DNA of 64,000 nt from JACCTU01 sp963700495 (GTDB lineage: Bacteria > Actinomycetota > Thermoleophilia > Gaiellales > Gaiellaceae), in NCBI GenBank assembly GCA_963700495.1, contig CAVOXT010000003.1:597649-661648 (forward strand). The letters are read 5' to 3'. Below the pieces are notes generated by a model. It was not told where the DNA came from. It saw only the letters and a program-made list of their open reading frames with translations, and searched no databases. Made by a program: the position numbers and the translations under genes. Below are positions 48,918-59,853 of the stretch, in pieces (position 1 is the first letter of the stretch; each line of letters begins with the position of its first letter).

Positions 48918-49441
48918 ATGGCAAGCACGAGCAAATCAAACGGACATAAGCAGTTGCTGTACGCCAAGGGCGATCATGTGGTTTACCCGACCCACGGCGT
49001 CGGCAAGGTTATCGGCATCGAGAAGCAGGTGATCGCCGGTTTCGAGCTCAAGGTCTACGTGATCTCGTTCGAGGCCGACAAGATGATCCTGCGCGTGCCG
49101 GTCGATAAGGCGAAAGACTCCGGTCTGCGCAAGCTGTCCACCCGCAACAAGATGGAAACCGCGGTCACCACGCTGAAGGGCCGCGCCCGCGCGAAGCGCA
49201 CCATGTGGAGCCGTCGCGCGCAGGAATACGTCGCCAAGATCAACTCGGGCGATCCCGGTATCGATCGCCGAGGTTGTGCGCGACCTGCACCGCGCCTCCG
49301 ATCAGCCCGACCAGTCCTACAGCGAGCGCCAGATGTACGAGGCGGCGCTCGAGCGTCTCGCGCGCGAGCTGGCGCTGGTTGAGAAGATCGAGGTCGCGAC
49401 CGCAACGCAGAAGCTCGAGGCCGGTGCTCAAGGCCGCCTGA
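48918..49441 (+). CDS. carD: CarD-family RNA polymerase-binding regulator, frameshifted
   Basis: MASTSKSNGHKQLLYAKGDH, then the Tudor-like RNAP interaction domain (VVYPTHGVGKVIGIEKQVIA, DKMILRVPVDKAKDSGLRKL). The helical DNA-binding part follows (TLKGRARAKRTMWSRRAQEY), then, past one extra C near 49256, SIAEVVRDLHRASDQPDQSY and, past another near 49425, the end AVLKAA. Repaired length is about 174 residues. CarD stabilises the open complex, notably at rRNA promoters. ATG 48918 is chosen by homology. Confidence 0.92.
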
Positions 49442-49461
49442 ACCGATCGGGATGCACGTCA

Positions 49462-49494
49462 CAACGGCCCGGCATTGCCGGGCCGTTGCGTTTT
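49462..49494 (+). terminator. Rho-independent terminator after carD
   Basis: A perfect 12-bp stem (49462-49473 with 49477-49488) with loop ATT is followed by CGTTTT. It lies 20 bp past the carD stop. Confidence 0.88.
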
Positions 49495-49534
49495 GGGCGT
49501 CCGACGACGGTGAGCCGGGCGGGCGCGTCGAGCG

Positions 49535-51428
49535 TTACACCAGACGGAAGACGTGGATCTCTCCGTCGCGGCCGCGGATCTCGCGCTCGCCTTCCGGCAC
49601 CAGGGTGAAATCGGGCCCGAGCGCCGCCGCGACGGCCTCGCTCACCATCACGGCGACGGTTTCCACCTTGCCGCCTGCAGGCGCGGTCAGCTCGGACAAG
49701 CCGCTGCGCCACGTTCACCGTGTCGCCGATCAGGGTGTAGTTGATGCGCCCCGGCGCGCCGATATTGCCGGCGATCGCCCGCCCGGTGTGGATGCCGATG
49801 CGCATGGTGATGGGCGGCTCATCGCGCCGCCGCCGCACCTCGTTGTCGAATGTCACCGCACGGCGGATCGCCAACGCCGCGCGGCAGGCGCGCTCGACAT
49901 GGTCGGGATCGGTCGTCGGCGCGCCCCAGAACGCCATCACGGAATCGCCGATGTATTTGTCGATCGTGCCGTCCTCACCCTCGACGCAACCCGCGATCAG
50001 CGAGAAGTGCTCGTTGAGCAGCGCGGCCGTCTCGGTCGCGCTCTTGTGCTCGGCGAGCGCGGTGAATCCCGCGATGTCGGTGAACAGCACCGTGACCTCG
50101 TGCTCGCGCGAGCGCAGACTGCGTGGTGCCGCCGCGACGGATGAGGCGGCGCACCAGCGATCGCGGCACATAGGTCTCGAACGAGCGCAGCCCGCGCAGC
50201 ATGGTGTTGAACGCGGCCGCCGCGTCGTCGAGCTCGCGGACGCGCGACCGGTTGATTTCGCGCACGTGCACGAGGTCGAGCGAACCAACGCCCTGCGCTG
50301 CCGCCGCCAGCGCGCGAATGGGCAGGCTCATGCGCCGACCCAGCACGACGGCGGCGAGCAACGACAGGCAGAGGATGATGAGCCCGCCGGCGCCGGCGAA
50401 GATCAGCCGGCCCATCTCGCGCCGCAGCTCGGTGTCCGCCGAAAAATACGCACCCACCAGCCATGGGACGTTGCCGAAGCTCTCGATCTGGCGATACAGG
50501 AACACGTACGAGCTTCCGTCGACGCGGACCATGTGGCCGCGCGTCTCGCCGGTCAACGTGAGCGGCAATTCGCTGCGCACCTCCGAATCCCAGATCGCGG
50601 CGAGCACGGGATCGTCGACCTGGTCGAGGCCCGGCAAGGGTTGGCGAACGGAGCGCGGGAATCGCACCCTGCGCGAGCGCGCGATGCGCCAGCACGTAGT
50701 CGCCGCCATACAGGATGAAGCTGTTCGCCCGCTGCTGGCCCTCCATCGACGTGATGAAGCGCGACAGATCGCTGACCGTGACGATCGAAACGATGAAGCC
50801 GAGGAATTGTCCGTTCCGATGCACCGGCGCGCGCAGGTTGATCAACGTCGATTGCGCGGCTTGCGACCAGACGAGCTCGGCCCAGTAAGGTTGCGTCCGC
50901 ACGCGCGCCTCTTCCATCTGCTCGTGCACCTGGCGATCGTCCGACCAGTTCACCAGCCCGATCACCGGTCCCTCGGACGAACGCGTGGCGCGCAGCACGT
51001 CGTAATCGGTATTCATGAAGGCGATGCTGCGTACCTGCGGCGTAGCGGCCATGGCGCCGATCAGATAGTCCGACATCCGCTCGCGGTCCGCCGGGTCGAG
51101 GTCGCCCGTGGTGATGAGGTTGGCGAGGAAGGCGGCCTGGTCCCGTGCCGGCTCCAGATGGCGGCTTGCCCGCATCACCATGACTTCGGTCGCGAACTCG
51201 GCCTTGTCGCGCAGGAGATCGACGGTGTTGCGCGAAGCGCTCCAGAAGTCCGATCGCGAGAACGCCTGCGACGGCGGCGAGCACCAAGGCGCCGAAGCCG
51301 ACCGCCAGAACCGTGACGATGGAGATGCGGAAACGGAATCGGAATCGGGCCAGGCGGCGCGGCACGCGGAGGCGGGCCTGCAGCCTGGAAGGGCGAGCTC
51401 TGACGAGGGGGCGGCCACCGTCCGGCAT
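49535..51428 (-). CDS. Membrane sensor adenylate/guanylate cyclase, frameshifted
   Basis: N-terminal TM (ISIVTVLAVGFGALVLAAVA), a dCache-like periplasmic sensor (PQVRSIAFMNTDYDVLRATR, NGQFLGFIVSIVTVSDLSRF), TM2 (LIFAGAGGLIILCLSLLAAV), a HAMP segment (RRMSLPIRALAAAAQGVGSL) and a class III cyclase domain. The cyclase has both metal Asp (VTVLFTDIAGFT, KYIGDSVMAFWGAP) and ITMRIGIHTGRAIAGNIGAP. Shifts near 51230, 50660, 50130 and 49700 are needed. The end reads GEREIRGRDGEIHVFRLV at TAA 49535-49537. About 630 residues; it makes cAMP in response to an envelope signal. Confidence 0.85.
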
Positions 51429-51573
51429 GGCCGAACAGTTAAAAGCAAAGACCTTGCTGGGGAATTAACCGGCGGATAACCGCGGTAAACGCCCTATTTG
51501 GGTGACCGTTTCCGAGGCGCTGCGGACCGCTCTGAATACGTCCGAATGCTCAACGCGGTCGGCCGCGGCTTCG

Positions 51574-53017
51574 TCATTCGGTGACGATTTTCATCCGCGA
51601 TCCGGGCGCGAGCTTGGCACCCCGGACGAGCCCGTTAAGAATCTCGAACCGTTCGCGGCGGTCGTCGTCGACCGGCATCCGCGCCGCCAGCCCGTCCACG
51701 GTATCGCCCGGCCCGACCGTGTGGACGCGCAAGCGCATCGGCTTGAAGGTGCGTGCATCGGCTTCGGTCAGTCGGCGGAAGCTGAAGGCGGTGCGGCGCA
51801 GCTCCTCGGCGACGGACGCGGTCTGATCCGGCGGCGTCGCGAAGGCGAAGCGATAGACCGATCGGGCGCCGCGCGGAGGGCGACCAGCCGCACATCGGCG
51901 GCGCCCGCATCGGTGCGGCCGCGCGCGATCGCGGTGGCGGCCGCCATCCCGTTGATGGTGAGCGGCTCGATCTTGCCGAAGGCGACGCCGCGCGCCCACT
52001 CCTCCGGGATGTAGCGCGGCATCGGCAGACCCCACGTGTCGTGCACGGAATCGAACACCATGCGCGCGCCGCGCGGCCCGAACGCGGTAACGCCATCTGC
52101 CGTGATGAACGGGCGAAATCCGGGCGGCGCCTCGAACTGTATGTGGCGGTTCGGATCGGCGAAAACGCGGCCGCTCACGAAGCCGCGCCCCGCCGCATCG
52201 CCGTACGCCAGCCCGTCGATTTTGTCGAAGAAGGCGTCGCGCGCGAGTTGCGGATCGCGCGGTGCCATGGTCAACGCCATCCGGCCGGCACGCTCGATAC
52301 GATCGCCGGACAACGGGTGTGCGCCGCGAAATGGAACGGGTCGATCTTTTCCGGGCGCCCATCGCGCAGCACGGCTTCGAACTCGACGTCGCGCCGCAGC
52401 TTGATCCAGGATCCGCGCCAGCGCGTCCGTATCGTGGCCGCTGCGCGTCAGATAACGGATGGCGCGGTCGTCGGCATCGGCTTCCTGCTCGCGGGAGAAG
52501 GACACCAGCGCGCCGACCGCCAGCACGTGGCCGAGCTCGGCCGGACGTTGCGGGGTGCGGCGCGCAGCCCGGCGAGGCGGACCTCGGCCACCGCGTTGAC
52601 GCCGTCGCGCCGGGCCTGGTGGGCCAAATCGTGGGCCAGCACCGCGGCCAGCTCGGCCTCGGAATCGGCCAGGGTGATGAGGCCGCGCGTGACATAGACG
52701 TAACCGCCGACCGTGGAGAAGGCGTTGACGATCGGCGTATCGAGAACGGTGAAGCTGAAGTGGCGTCTCTTGCGCTCGACACCGCGGGCGATGAGCTGGC
52801 CGAGGCTTTCGACATAACGGCGCAGCTCCGCCGCTTGGATCTCGCCGCCGAACTGCTCGAGGATCGTGGCGCGCTCGGCGCGCCCGAGCTCGGCTTCGTC
52901 GGCGATGGAGAAAACGACCGGCGCGCCGTCAGCGGCCGGAGCGGCACGGACGGCCGACCCGGTCGTGAGAGCCGCGTAGACGAAAGCGATCGTGACGATG
53001 CACGCGCGCGCGACCAT
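51574..53017 (-). CDS. M48-family peptidase-like protein with C-terminal LysM-like region, frameshifted
   Basis: Signal peptide (MVARACIVTIAFVYAALTTG), then an M48 domain: FTVLDTPIVNAFSTVGGYVY, the motif AVLAHDLAHQARR (residues 127-138) and after a shift near 52530 SFSREQEADADDRAIRYL. The C-terminal part reads YRFAFATPPDQTASVAEELR and RVHTVGPGDTVDGLAARMPV, a LysM-like fold. In the zinc motif the usual HExxH is HDLAH, with GAT at 52628-52630. Repaired length is about 480 residues. Envelope quality control is the usual role of relatives such as BepA/YggG. Confidence 0.8.
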
Positions 53018-53103
53018 GCCCTTGTCCTCTCCTTTCGGAACCGGACCAGGGTGAAGGACAGGATTAAAAATTAGGTAAGCGCCGCGCGAAGCGCGCCTGG
53101 CCG

Positions 53104-53791
53104 CTATTTCAGCACCTCGATCTGCTCGGGATGGGTGGCTTCGATCATCGGGCCGTCACGGCGCTCGACCCAGCCGCGGACGCGCACGGTTTGGCCCCGA
53201 TAAGCCTCGAATCCCGCCGCGCCGCCGAAGCCGCGCGAGGGATTTCGCCGCCATCGTCACGGTGAAGTCGGTGCGCCGGTCGGGGCCGAAATTGAGATAG
53301 CCGCGTCCCTTGACCACCGCGGCCGCTTCGCACACCCGGCCCTCGACCAGCTCGAAGCTGCCGACGGGATATCGCGCCGGCTCGCTCGGCGGGCGCGCAC
53401 GGCGTAGAAGCGGATCGGCCCAGATGCCGCGGCGCGCGGCCCGCGCGCGCCGTTCCAGCGCCAGCATCTCGGCGGCGCGGGCGCGGTTGTCGGCGAAGGT
53501 GTAGACGCGCGCCAGGCCGCGCTCGAGCATCTCGCCCTGGACCCAGGCCCGTCGCCGGTCGTCGATGTGCGCGAGCAGCCGCCCGTAGCGGTCGATCTCG
53601 CGCCCGCCATAGGCGAGCGTCACGGCCTGGCCGAGGCACAGCGCCTCGACCGCGGCCTTGGCCTCGTCGGCCAGCGGCCAGGTCGGGAAGCCGGGCCGCC
53701 CGAGCGGCAGCTTGGGCGCCTGGATGCCGACCAGCCGCACCTCGGCCCCGCCGTCGAGCGTCACCGTGTCGCCGTCGATCACCGCGACCAC
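53104..53791 (-). CDS. Staphylococcal-nuclease-like protein, frameshifted
   Basis: VVAVIDGDTVTLDGGAEVRL VGIQAPK and YGGREIDRYGRLLAHI show the SNase fold with catalytic Asp/Arg positions. A later OB-like part reads YLNFGPDRRTDFTVTMAAKS. After one shift near 53245 the end is GFEAYRGQTVRVRGWVERRD ... IEVLK at TAG 53104-53106. The N-terminus is unclear: an upstream frame to about 53880 (LRALAFAAALL) may be a signal peptide. Nuclease activity is likely but untested. Confidence 0.75.
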
Positions 53792-53913
53792 GCGGCCCTG
53801 CGGCGACCGGCGCCGCCGCGGCCGCCGGGCGCCGAGCCGCAGCAGAGCGGCAGCGAAGGCGAGGGCGCGCAGACGTGTTCACGGGGACCGCGAGTATAGG
53901 CTATAGAAGAGCC

Positions 53914-54941
53914 ATGTCCCGTGAGCAGCTTTACCCGCCGATCGAGCCGTACCAGACCGGCCGGCTCCGCCTCGACGACATCCACACCATGTATTGGGAG
54001 CAGTCGGGCAACCCGCGCGGCGTGCCGGTGGTGTTCCTGCACGGCGGGCCGGGCGCCGGCGCGACGCCGGTGCACCGGCGGTTCTTCGATCCGCGGCGCT
54101 ATCGCATCGTGGTCTTCGACCAGCGCGGCGCCGGGCGCTCCTCGCCGGTCGGCGAGCTGCGCGACAACACCACGCGCCACCTGATCGCCGACATGGAGCA
54201 GCTGCGCGAAGACGCTCGGCATCGAGCGCTGGCTGGTGTTCGGCGGCTCGTGGGGCTCGACGCTCGCGCTCGCCTACGGCGAGGCGCATCCGGAGCGCTG
54301 CCTGGGCTTCGTGCTGCGCGGCATCTTCCTCGCCCGCGACCGCAGGAGATCGACTGGTTCCTGTACGGGCTGCGCAACGTCTTCCCCGAGGCGTGGCGCA
54401 AGTTCGTCGCGCCAGATCCCGGAGGCCGAGCGCGGCGACCTGCTGCACGCCTTCCACCGCCGCCTCACCGATCCCGATCCCGCGGTGCATCTCGCCGCCG
54501 CGCGCGCCTGGTCGACCTACGAAGGGCTCGTGCTCGACCCTGGTGCCCGAGCCCGGAGACCGTCGCCGCCTTCGGCGAGGCCAACATGGCCTTCGGGCTC
54601 GCGCGCATCGAGACGCACTATTTCATCGAGGACGACTTCCTGCAGCGAGGACCGGCTGCTGCGCGACCTCGGGCGCATCCGCCACCTGCCGGCGACCATC
54701 GTGCAGGGCCGCTACGACATGATCTGCCCGATCGTCACCGCGGACGAGCTGGCGCGCGCCTGGCCCGAGGCGGAATACGTCATCGTGCCCGACGCGGGCC
54801 ATTCGGCGCTCGATCCCGGGCATCCGCGCGGCGCTGGTGCGGGCGACCGAATCGTTCCTCGATCGGATCGGGGCGGAGACCCCGAGCGAGACGGCGGTCA
54901 TCGGGCGGGGAATAAAAGCGAAGGCGACGGCAGCGGGCTGA
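53914..54941 (+). CDS. pip: Proline iminopeptidase, frameshifted
   Basis: MSREQLYPPIEPYQTGRLRL, VVFLHGGPGAGATPVHRRFF and FDQRGAGRSSP are the S33 family signature. After a shift near 54212 the nucleophile elbow is FGGSWGSTLALAY. Then come EIDWFLYGLRNVFPEAWRKF, THYFIEDDFLQ, IVQGRYDMICP (Asp) and VPDAGHSA (His), completing the triad. At least six single-base shifts are needed. It ends at TGA 54939-54941, about 340 residues. It removes N-terminal proline from peptides. Confidence 0.9.
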
Positions 54942-54959
54942 CGATAGAAGGGGAGCGCA

Positions 54960-55471
54960 CATCGCGTCGTCGGGCGATCGGGGCGCTGCCCGACGGCGGT
55001 CGTGGCGTCGTGGCTGCCCGGCACCCGGCGCGGGCCGACGATCCGGCCTTCATCGTCGGCCGATCGGCCTATTCGACTGTTCGACAACGTCGAAGTGCGA
55101 CCTCGTTCAACGTCGAATACCGCTCGAGCCACAAGCTGTGGTTCCTGAAGCCGTTCGGCGGCGCGATGGTGAAGACCGACACGCGCCGTCTACGGCTATG
55201 CCGGGCTGCTGGTCGACATCTATTTCGGCCGCCGCTGGGTGCTGACCGGCGACACGGCCGTCGGCGCTGTACGCCAACGGCGACGGCAAGGATCTCGGCT
55301 CGGTGCTCGAGTTCCGCTCCGGCGCTCGAATTCGCCTTCCGCTTCGACAACCGCGCGCGGCTCGGCGTCGGCTTCCATCACCTGTCGAACGCCGGGATCG
55401 GCAAGTCGAATCCCGGCACCGAGATCCTCTCCGTCATCTTCTCCTGGCCGCTGGGTCGCCGGAGCAACTGA
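54960..55471 (+). CDS. PagL-like lipid A 3-O-deacylase (acyloxyacyl hydrolase), frameshifted
   Basis: Pieces in three frames give a likely signal peptide (TAVVASWLPG), then SFNVEYRSSHKLWFLKPFGG, YGYAGLLVDIYFGRRWVLTG, DGKDLGSVLEFRSG, FRFDNRARLGVGFHHLSNAG and NPGTEILSVIFSWPLGRR. The H-x-S-N and N-P-G-x-E motifs are the PagL catalytic His/Ser/Glu. Beta-barrel outer-membrane enzyme removing the 3-O acyl chain of lipid A, so the host of this block is Gram-negative. Start uncertain. Confidence 0.8.
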
Positions 55472-55566
55472 CGATCCGGTGACGCCGATCACCGCAATGC
55501 CAGCGATCAAGAATTGGAGTTTACGCTTCGCGTATTTCTTGTGCGGGCATCGACCATGTTCGACTT

Positions 55567-55600
55567 GACCTGGGCGATGGCCGATGCCATCGCCCAGGTC
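55567..55600. terminator. 15-bp perfect hairpin between convergent genes
   Basis: GACCTGGGCGATGGC pairs with GCCATCGCCCAGGTC around a CGAT loop, midway between the convergent pagL-like and PhoX-like genes. No clear T-run on either side; probably a bidirectional terminator. Confidence 0.65.
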
Positions 55601-55625
55601 GACCTTATCGACTCGACGCTGGCCG

Positions 55626-56949
55626 TTAAGGCAGCCGGATCTCCCAGAGCGCGTCGTTACCGCTCGACGGGTGCTGAATATTGACGATCAGCCGATTCGG
55701 ATCGTTCGGATCTTGCTCCAACCCCGTCGGCTCCGAGCCGGCCACGCCGAGGCTCACCCAGCGGCCGATCGCTTCTCGGCCACGCCGTCGTTGTCCGCGT
55801 CGGCGGCCTTCCAGATATCGCCGGGATTGTTGTCCTCGACAATATAGAGGTCCCGTCGGCCCCGGTCGCCATGTTGTCGGGGCTGGTGAGAGCCTCGCCG
55901 ACGGCGCAGCCGGTCGCAAGGTCGGTCGTGTTGCGATCCGCGAAGATGCCCACCGTTGCGGTATTGCACCCGTCAGCTCGACGCTGTAAACGGCGTGCTC
56001 GCTCGTCGCCGTGAAGAAAAACGCCTCATTGCCGTTGGCAAGCGTCTTGAACGTCATGTCCTCCGGCCGGCCGTACGGCGTTCCGCCCAGCTCGTCCGCA
56101 GCGGTGCGCCCTCCCGTCGTCGGTCACGTAGGCGAACGGATTGGCGGCGGTCAAAGGAACGCCGATCCGCGTTGGTGATCGGAACCCACGTCGCGGCACC
56201 GACACGGACAGTGGCGGCGTTGGTTGCCGAATTCCACACCTCCGATGCCGCTCCCGCGTAGTCGTCGATGACCAGGACGAACGTCTGGCCGGTCTTCGAG
56301 AGATTCTTCGGCCTTCGACGGGCGAACTTGTAGATGCGACCCGGAGTTGTCTTCGTCGACGAAGTAGAGGTTGCCGTCGCCGTCGAACCGAAGCCCTTCG
56401 TGCGGCTACAGCCGGGACCTTGCTCAGCCAGCGCACGTTGACGTGCAGCGCGTTGGTGTTCGGATTCGTGATCTCGAACAACCGGCCACCGGTCGTTTCC
56501 TCACCAGTGATGCAGCGGTCTTCCAGGGCGTCTACGTCGCGGGATCGAGGCGGAAGAAGTCGCCACTGGCGGATCGAAGACGTGCCGGATCGGCTGTGCG
56601 GACGCCGGTGTCGTTGCCGTTCAGCAGACGTTTTATGTTTCCGGACTTGAAGTTGTAGCGGAAGAGCACCGGCCCCAGGTCCCGACTTCGGCCGGGATGA
56701 AGACGTTCTTGCTGTTCTTGTCGAACGCCGACATGTCCCAGGTGTTGAGTGTTGATGGAAGGCCTTTGGACAACAGGACGGTCCGATTGGTGATCTGGCT
56801 TTGCGTGAGCCCACGGAAAGTACGAACGGAGCGGTGTTTTCCGTCGCCGTCGTATCCGACGCCGAGGCAGGCAGAGGAAACGGACCGGCATACGTGGCTG
56901 TCGTCGCGCTCAGGAGCGCTAAGCTGGCTGCGGTTGCGAGCAATTTCAT
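55626..56949 (-). CDS. PhoX-family (DUF839) phosphatase-like protein, frameshifted
   Basis: Signal peptide MKLLATAASLALLSATTATY, then GLTQSQITNRTVLLSKGLPS, LNTWDMSAFDKNSKNVFIPA, LEDRCITGEETTGGRLFEIT, FTATSEHAVYSVELTGAIPQ, SPDNMATGADG, LYIVEDNNPGDIWKAADADN and PNDPNRLIVNIQHPSSGNDA. These match the PhoX/DUF839 beta-propeller, with acidic Ca/Fe-site residues. At least eight single-base shifts are present. Repaired length is about 440 residues. Likely an exported alkaline phosphatase or relative; activity not certain. Confidence 0.72.
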
Positions 56950-57283
56950 TAGTAGTCCCCAATGTGTGGTCATCGCCAAGGCGGCGACGGAACGCACCGT
57001 GCAAGAAATGAGTGACCCACCCGCGTCCGCGCGGTTAAGGCAATGTGAAATTTCCGTTGCTCGTGGGTTGTAGAATGAAGACTGTCCGATGATAGGTGCG
57101 TGACTTCGCAGGCCGGAAGGCCGCCGTGCTGGTACCGGGTGCGCGATGTTTGCGCATGTCCCACCCAGAAAATCGGATTTCAGGGCAACGCGACGAACAC
57201 TGCCGGCGAAACGGGCGGAAGAAGGTATGACTTTGGTCGGGCGGATTACGGCGAAACAGGTGTCTGCTATAGTCGGCACGCGC
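56950..57283. other. Non-coding region between PhoX-like gene and tRNA
   Basis: 334 bp, more AT-rich than neighbours, with no credible gene on either strand. It should hold the PhoX-like promoter (leftward) and the tRNA promoter (rightward; TATAGT at 57268-57273, TTACGG at 57246-57251, 16-bp spacing). Confidence 0.5.
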
Positions 57284-57360
57284 GTCCCCGTAGCTCAGCT
57301 GGATAGAGCACCAGATTCCTAATCTGGGGGTCACAGGTTCAAATCCTGTCGGGGTCGCCA
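57284..57360 (+). tRNA. tRNA-Arg (anticodon CCU)
   Basis: A 77-nt cloverleaf. D arm GCTC/GAGC, anticodon stem CCAGA/TCTGG with loop TTCCTAA (anticodon CCT at 57318-57320), T arm ACAGG-TTCAAAT-CCTGT, and encoded CCA. The acceptor stem pairs six of seven; position 2:71 is U-U. It reads AGG codons. Confidence 0.95.
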
Positions 57361-57391
57361 GCCATTTTCGGCGGGCGACGCGGCGCAAACG

Positions 57392-58135
57392 TTATGGGCC
57401 GCGTCGCGCCTTCACGTAGCGCACATTGCCGACGTTCACCGATTCGGCGGTGAAGCCCGCACGGCGCAGCCGCGCCACGATCGCATCGCGCTCGTCATCC
57501 GAATGGTGCCATTCCATCGCCAGGGCGCCGATGCGCGCCAGATCGGGAATTCCTTCCAGGCCGCGAACAATTCGCGCTCGACGCCTTCGATGTCCATTTT
57601 CACGAAATCGAAATACGCCGCGCCGGTGAGGACGCCGATGCGATCGAGATCGACGCACTCGACCTGCTCGGCATCGCCCGTCCCTGCCGTGGTGAGGGCG
57701 TACTCGGCCGAGGTTCCGCCGACCGCGAGCATGGCCGTGCGGTTGCGCGCGGCGATCGCATAGGGAAAGCCGCGCGCGCTCGGCGCATTCTCGGCAAGGT
57801 TGCGTTGCAGGATCGCGTAGTTTCGGGAGCTCGGCTCGAAGCAGAAATTCGAGCCTCGGGCGCCTGGGCGGCGGCGTAAAGCGCGAAAATCCCCATATTG
57901 GCGCCGAGATCGAGGATGGTCCGGCAGTCTCGAAGCCTGACGCCCGGCACTTCATAAACCCGGTCGAGGTAGATTTCATTGAGCGTGAAGCGGATTTCCG
58001 GAAGCAGGCGCACGGTTTGCCCGTTGCGCAGGCGGTACGCCGATATCTTTTCGCCCTGCGGCGCGTGGAACCGCGCGAGCAGGTATTTCAACCAATCGCG
58101 GTTGTATTGCGCGAGTCGAACAATTTATCGAGCAT
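57392..58135 (-). CDS. FkbM-family methyltransferase, frameshifted
   Basis: MLDKLFDSR, then after a shift near 58108 WLKYLLARFHAPQGEKISAY. The SAM-binding motif is TILDLGANMGIFALYAAAQ; after a shift near 57840 come SAEYALTTAGTGDAEQVECV and the FkbM signature FDFVKMDIEGVERELF. After one more near 57545, ALAMEWHHSDDERDAIVARL leads to the end VRYVKARRGP. Repaired length is about 247 residues. FkbM enzymes O-methylate sugars or polyketides; substrate unknown. The 31-bp gap to the tRNA contains nothing else. Confidence 0.82.
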
Positions 58136-58408
58136 CGCGTTCCAACGGTTGGATCGGCAAAATCTGACCAGTGGTCGTGGCTAGCGCACATGCGGTTGCC
58201 GTTGAATGCGCCCAATACCTTACGTAGGGCGATCCCCACGGGAACCGAGCGGAGATCGCGCCCGGCCCTGACCTCTCGATCCCCAATCCATCCGCGGAAC
58301 GCCCCGTCACCTAGGACATATCCGCTCCGGATTAGTCCTTAGGAACATCGGCATGCCGCGCCCGTTGGTCTTCCACCTCCGCGACACCGTCGCGTGACAA
58401 GGGTGGAC
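58136..58408. other. Non-coding gap
   Basis: 273 bp between the FkbM gene start and the next gene; only short antisense readings without family resemblance are seen. No RNA or repeat was recognised. Confidence 0.4.
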
Positions 58409-58699
58409 ATGACGGACCTTCTGACGACCATCGATCACGACACCATTCGCAGCTGGGCGGAGCGGCGCGGCGGGCGTCCGGCGCGGGCGCGCGGCGCCGA
58501 TGATGGCGATCATTGGGGCATCCTGCGGATCGCCTTCGACGGTGACGACCGGTCGCGGCTGCAGCCGATCTCGAGGGAGGTGTTCTTCGAGGTTTTCGAC
58601 GAAAGCAAGCTCGCTTTGGCCTACGCGCCGGGCGGCGATAGCCGCGTGTTCAAGTTCGTGCGGCGCGCTTCCGCAGCACCAGCAACCAGTAGCAGGTGA
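58409..58699 (+). CDS. Small conserved hypothetical protein
   Basis: MTDLLTTIDHDTIRSWAERR with HWGILRIAFDGDDRSRLQPI and VFFEVFDESKLALAYAPGGD, a short alphaproteobacterial hypothetical type ending normally near VFKFVRR. The remainder overlaps the exporter gene by 50 bp and is probably a readthrough caused by a lost stop. ATG 58409 follows AAGGGTGG. Confidence 0.6.
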   Translation: MTDLLTTIDHDTIRSWAERRGGRPARARGADDGDHWGILRIAFDGDDRSRLQPISREVFFEVFDESKLALAYAPGGDSRVFKFVRRASAAPATSSR

Positions 58700-59853
58700 T
58701 CATGGCGGTGACGAGCGCGAGCACGGCGACGGCAAGCGGTGTCGCCGTGCCGCGATAGGCGTGGATGGCGATGATGCCGGCGCCCGCCGCCGCGGCCATC
58801 TGCATGAACCCGATCAAAGCCGAGGCGGAGCCGGCCTTCTCCGGGTAGGGCGCGATCGCGCCGGCCTGCGCGTTCGGGAAAGATGAACCCGGACGCCGAG
58901 CCCGACCACCACCATCGCGGCGCAGATCCTCGACGATGCCGGCGATAGCCGCCGAACACCGTCGCGCGACGCACGGCGCCACCGCACCGGCGAGGCAGAT
59001 GCACTATGCCCATCAAGATCGTGCGGTCGATGCCAAGGCGCGGCGTCACCCGCGAGGCGAGGTAGGACGAGCCGCCGTAGCCGACGGTGACCGTACCGTA
59101 GGCCAGCGCGAATTCGGGTGGGGTCATGTGCCCGGCCTCGATGAACCAGAACGGCGCCACCGAGTTGAACACGAAGATGCAGCCGAACGCGAAGGAGATG
59201 CAAAGCGTGTAGCCGAGGAACATGCGGCTGGTGATCAGCGCGCCGTAGCTCGCGACGACGCCGAGCGGGTCGATCGGCGCCCGGCTCGGGCGGCGCGTCT
59301 CCGGCAGGATAGCGACCACGGCACAAGCGATCGCGGTGCCGAACAGCACCATGAACATGAAATTCGAACGCCAGCCGAAATGCTGCTCCAGCAGCGCGCC
59401 GACCATCGGCGCCAGCACCGGCGCGAGCGAGAACGAGGCCGTGACATAGGCCATCACCCGCGCGGCGTCCTTGAGCTCGTAGAGATCGCGCACCACCGCG
59501 CGCGCGATCACCGGCGGGCACGCCGCGGCCATGGCCTGCGCGATGCGGAACGCGATCAGCGCCTCGATGGTCGGCGCCATCCAGCACGCCAGGCTGGTCG
59601 CGATGTAGAGGCCGAGCCCGGCGATCAGAATCGGCCGGCGCCCATAACGGTCCGAGAGCGGTCCCCAGACGAGCTGCGCCAGCGCGTAGAACACCATGAA
59701 CAGCGACAAGGTGAGCTGCACCATCGCCGGGGTGGTGGCGAGGTCGTGCCCGATCGCGGGCAGAGACGGCAAATATTGCGAGTTGGACGCGGACGAGATC
59801 GCCGTCATGGCGGTGATCACGGCGATCATCAGCCAGGGCGGCGGCCGCTTCAT
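58650..59853 (-). CDS. Bcr/CflA-type MFS drug exporter, frameshifted
   Basis: MKRPPPWLMIAVITAMTAIS with the MFS motif A loop GPLSDRYGRRPILIAGLG, FRIAQAMAAACPPVIARAVV and RDLYELKDAARVMAYVTASF (Bcr/CflA-typical). After shifts near 59000-58880, PNAQAGAIAPYPEKAGSASA and the last helices follow. Repaired length is about 400 residues with 12 TM. It is paralogous to the next gene, whose stop overlaps this ATG by four bases. Confidence 0.88.

Noticed and set aside
57035..57388. Minus-strand ORF across the tRNA (TPTGFEPVTPRLGIW)
   Set aside because: This peptide is the antisense of a tRNA and a familiar spurious annotation; the tRNA explains the sequence.
58650..58699. Genuine coding overlap of the small hypothetical protein with the exporter gene
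   Set aside because: The last residues look unlike the rest and follow a natural end at FKFVRR; probably readthrough after a lost stop.
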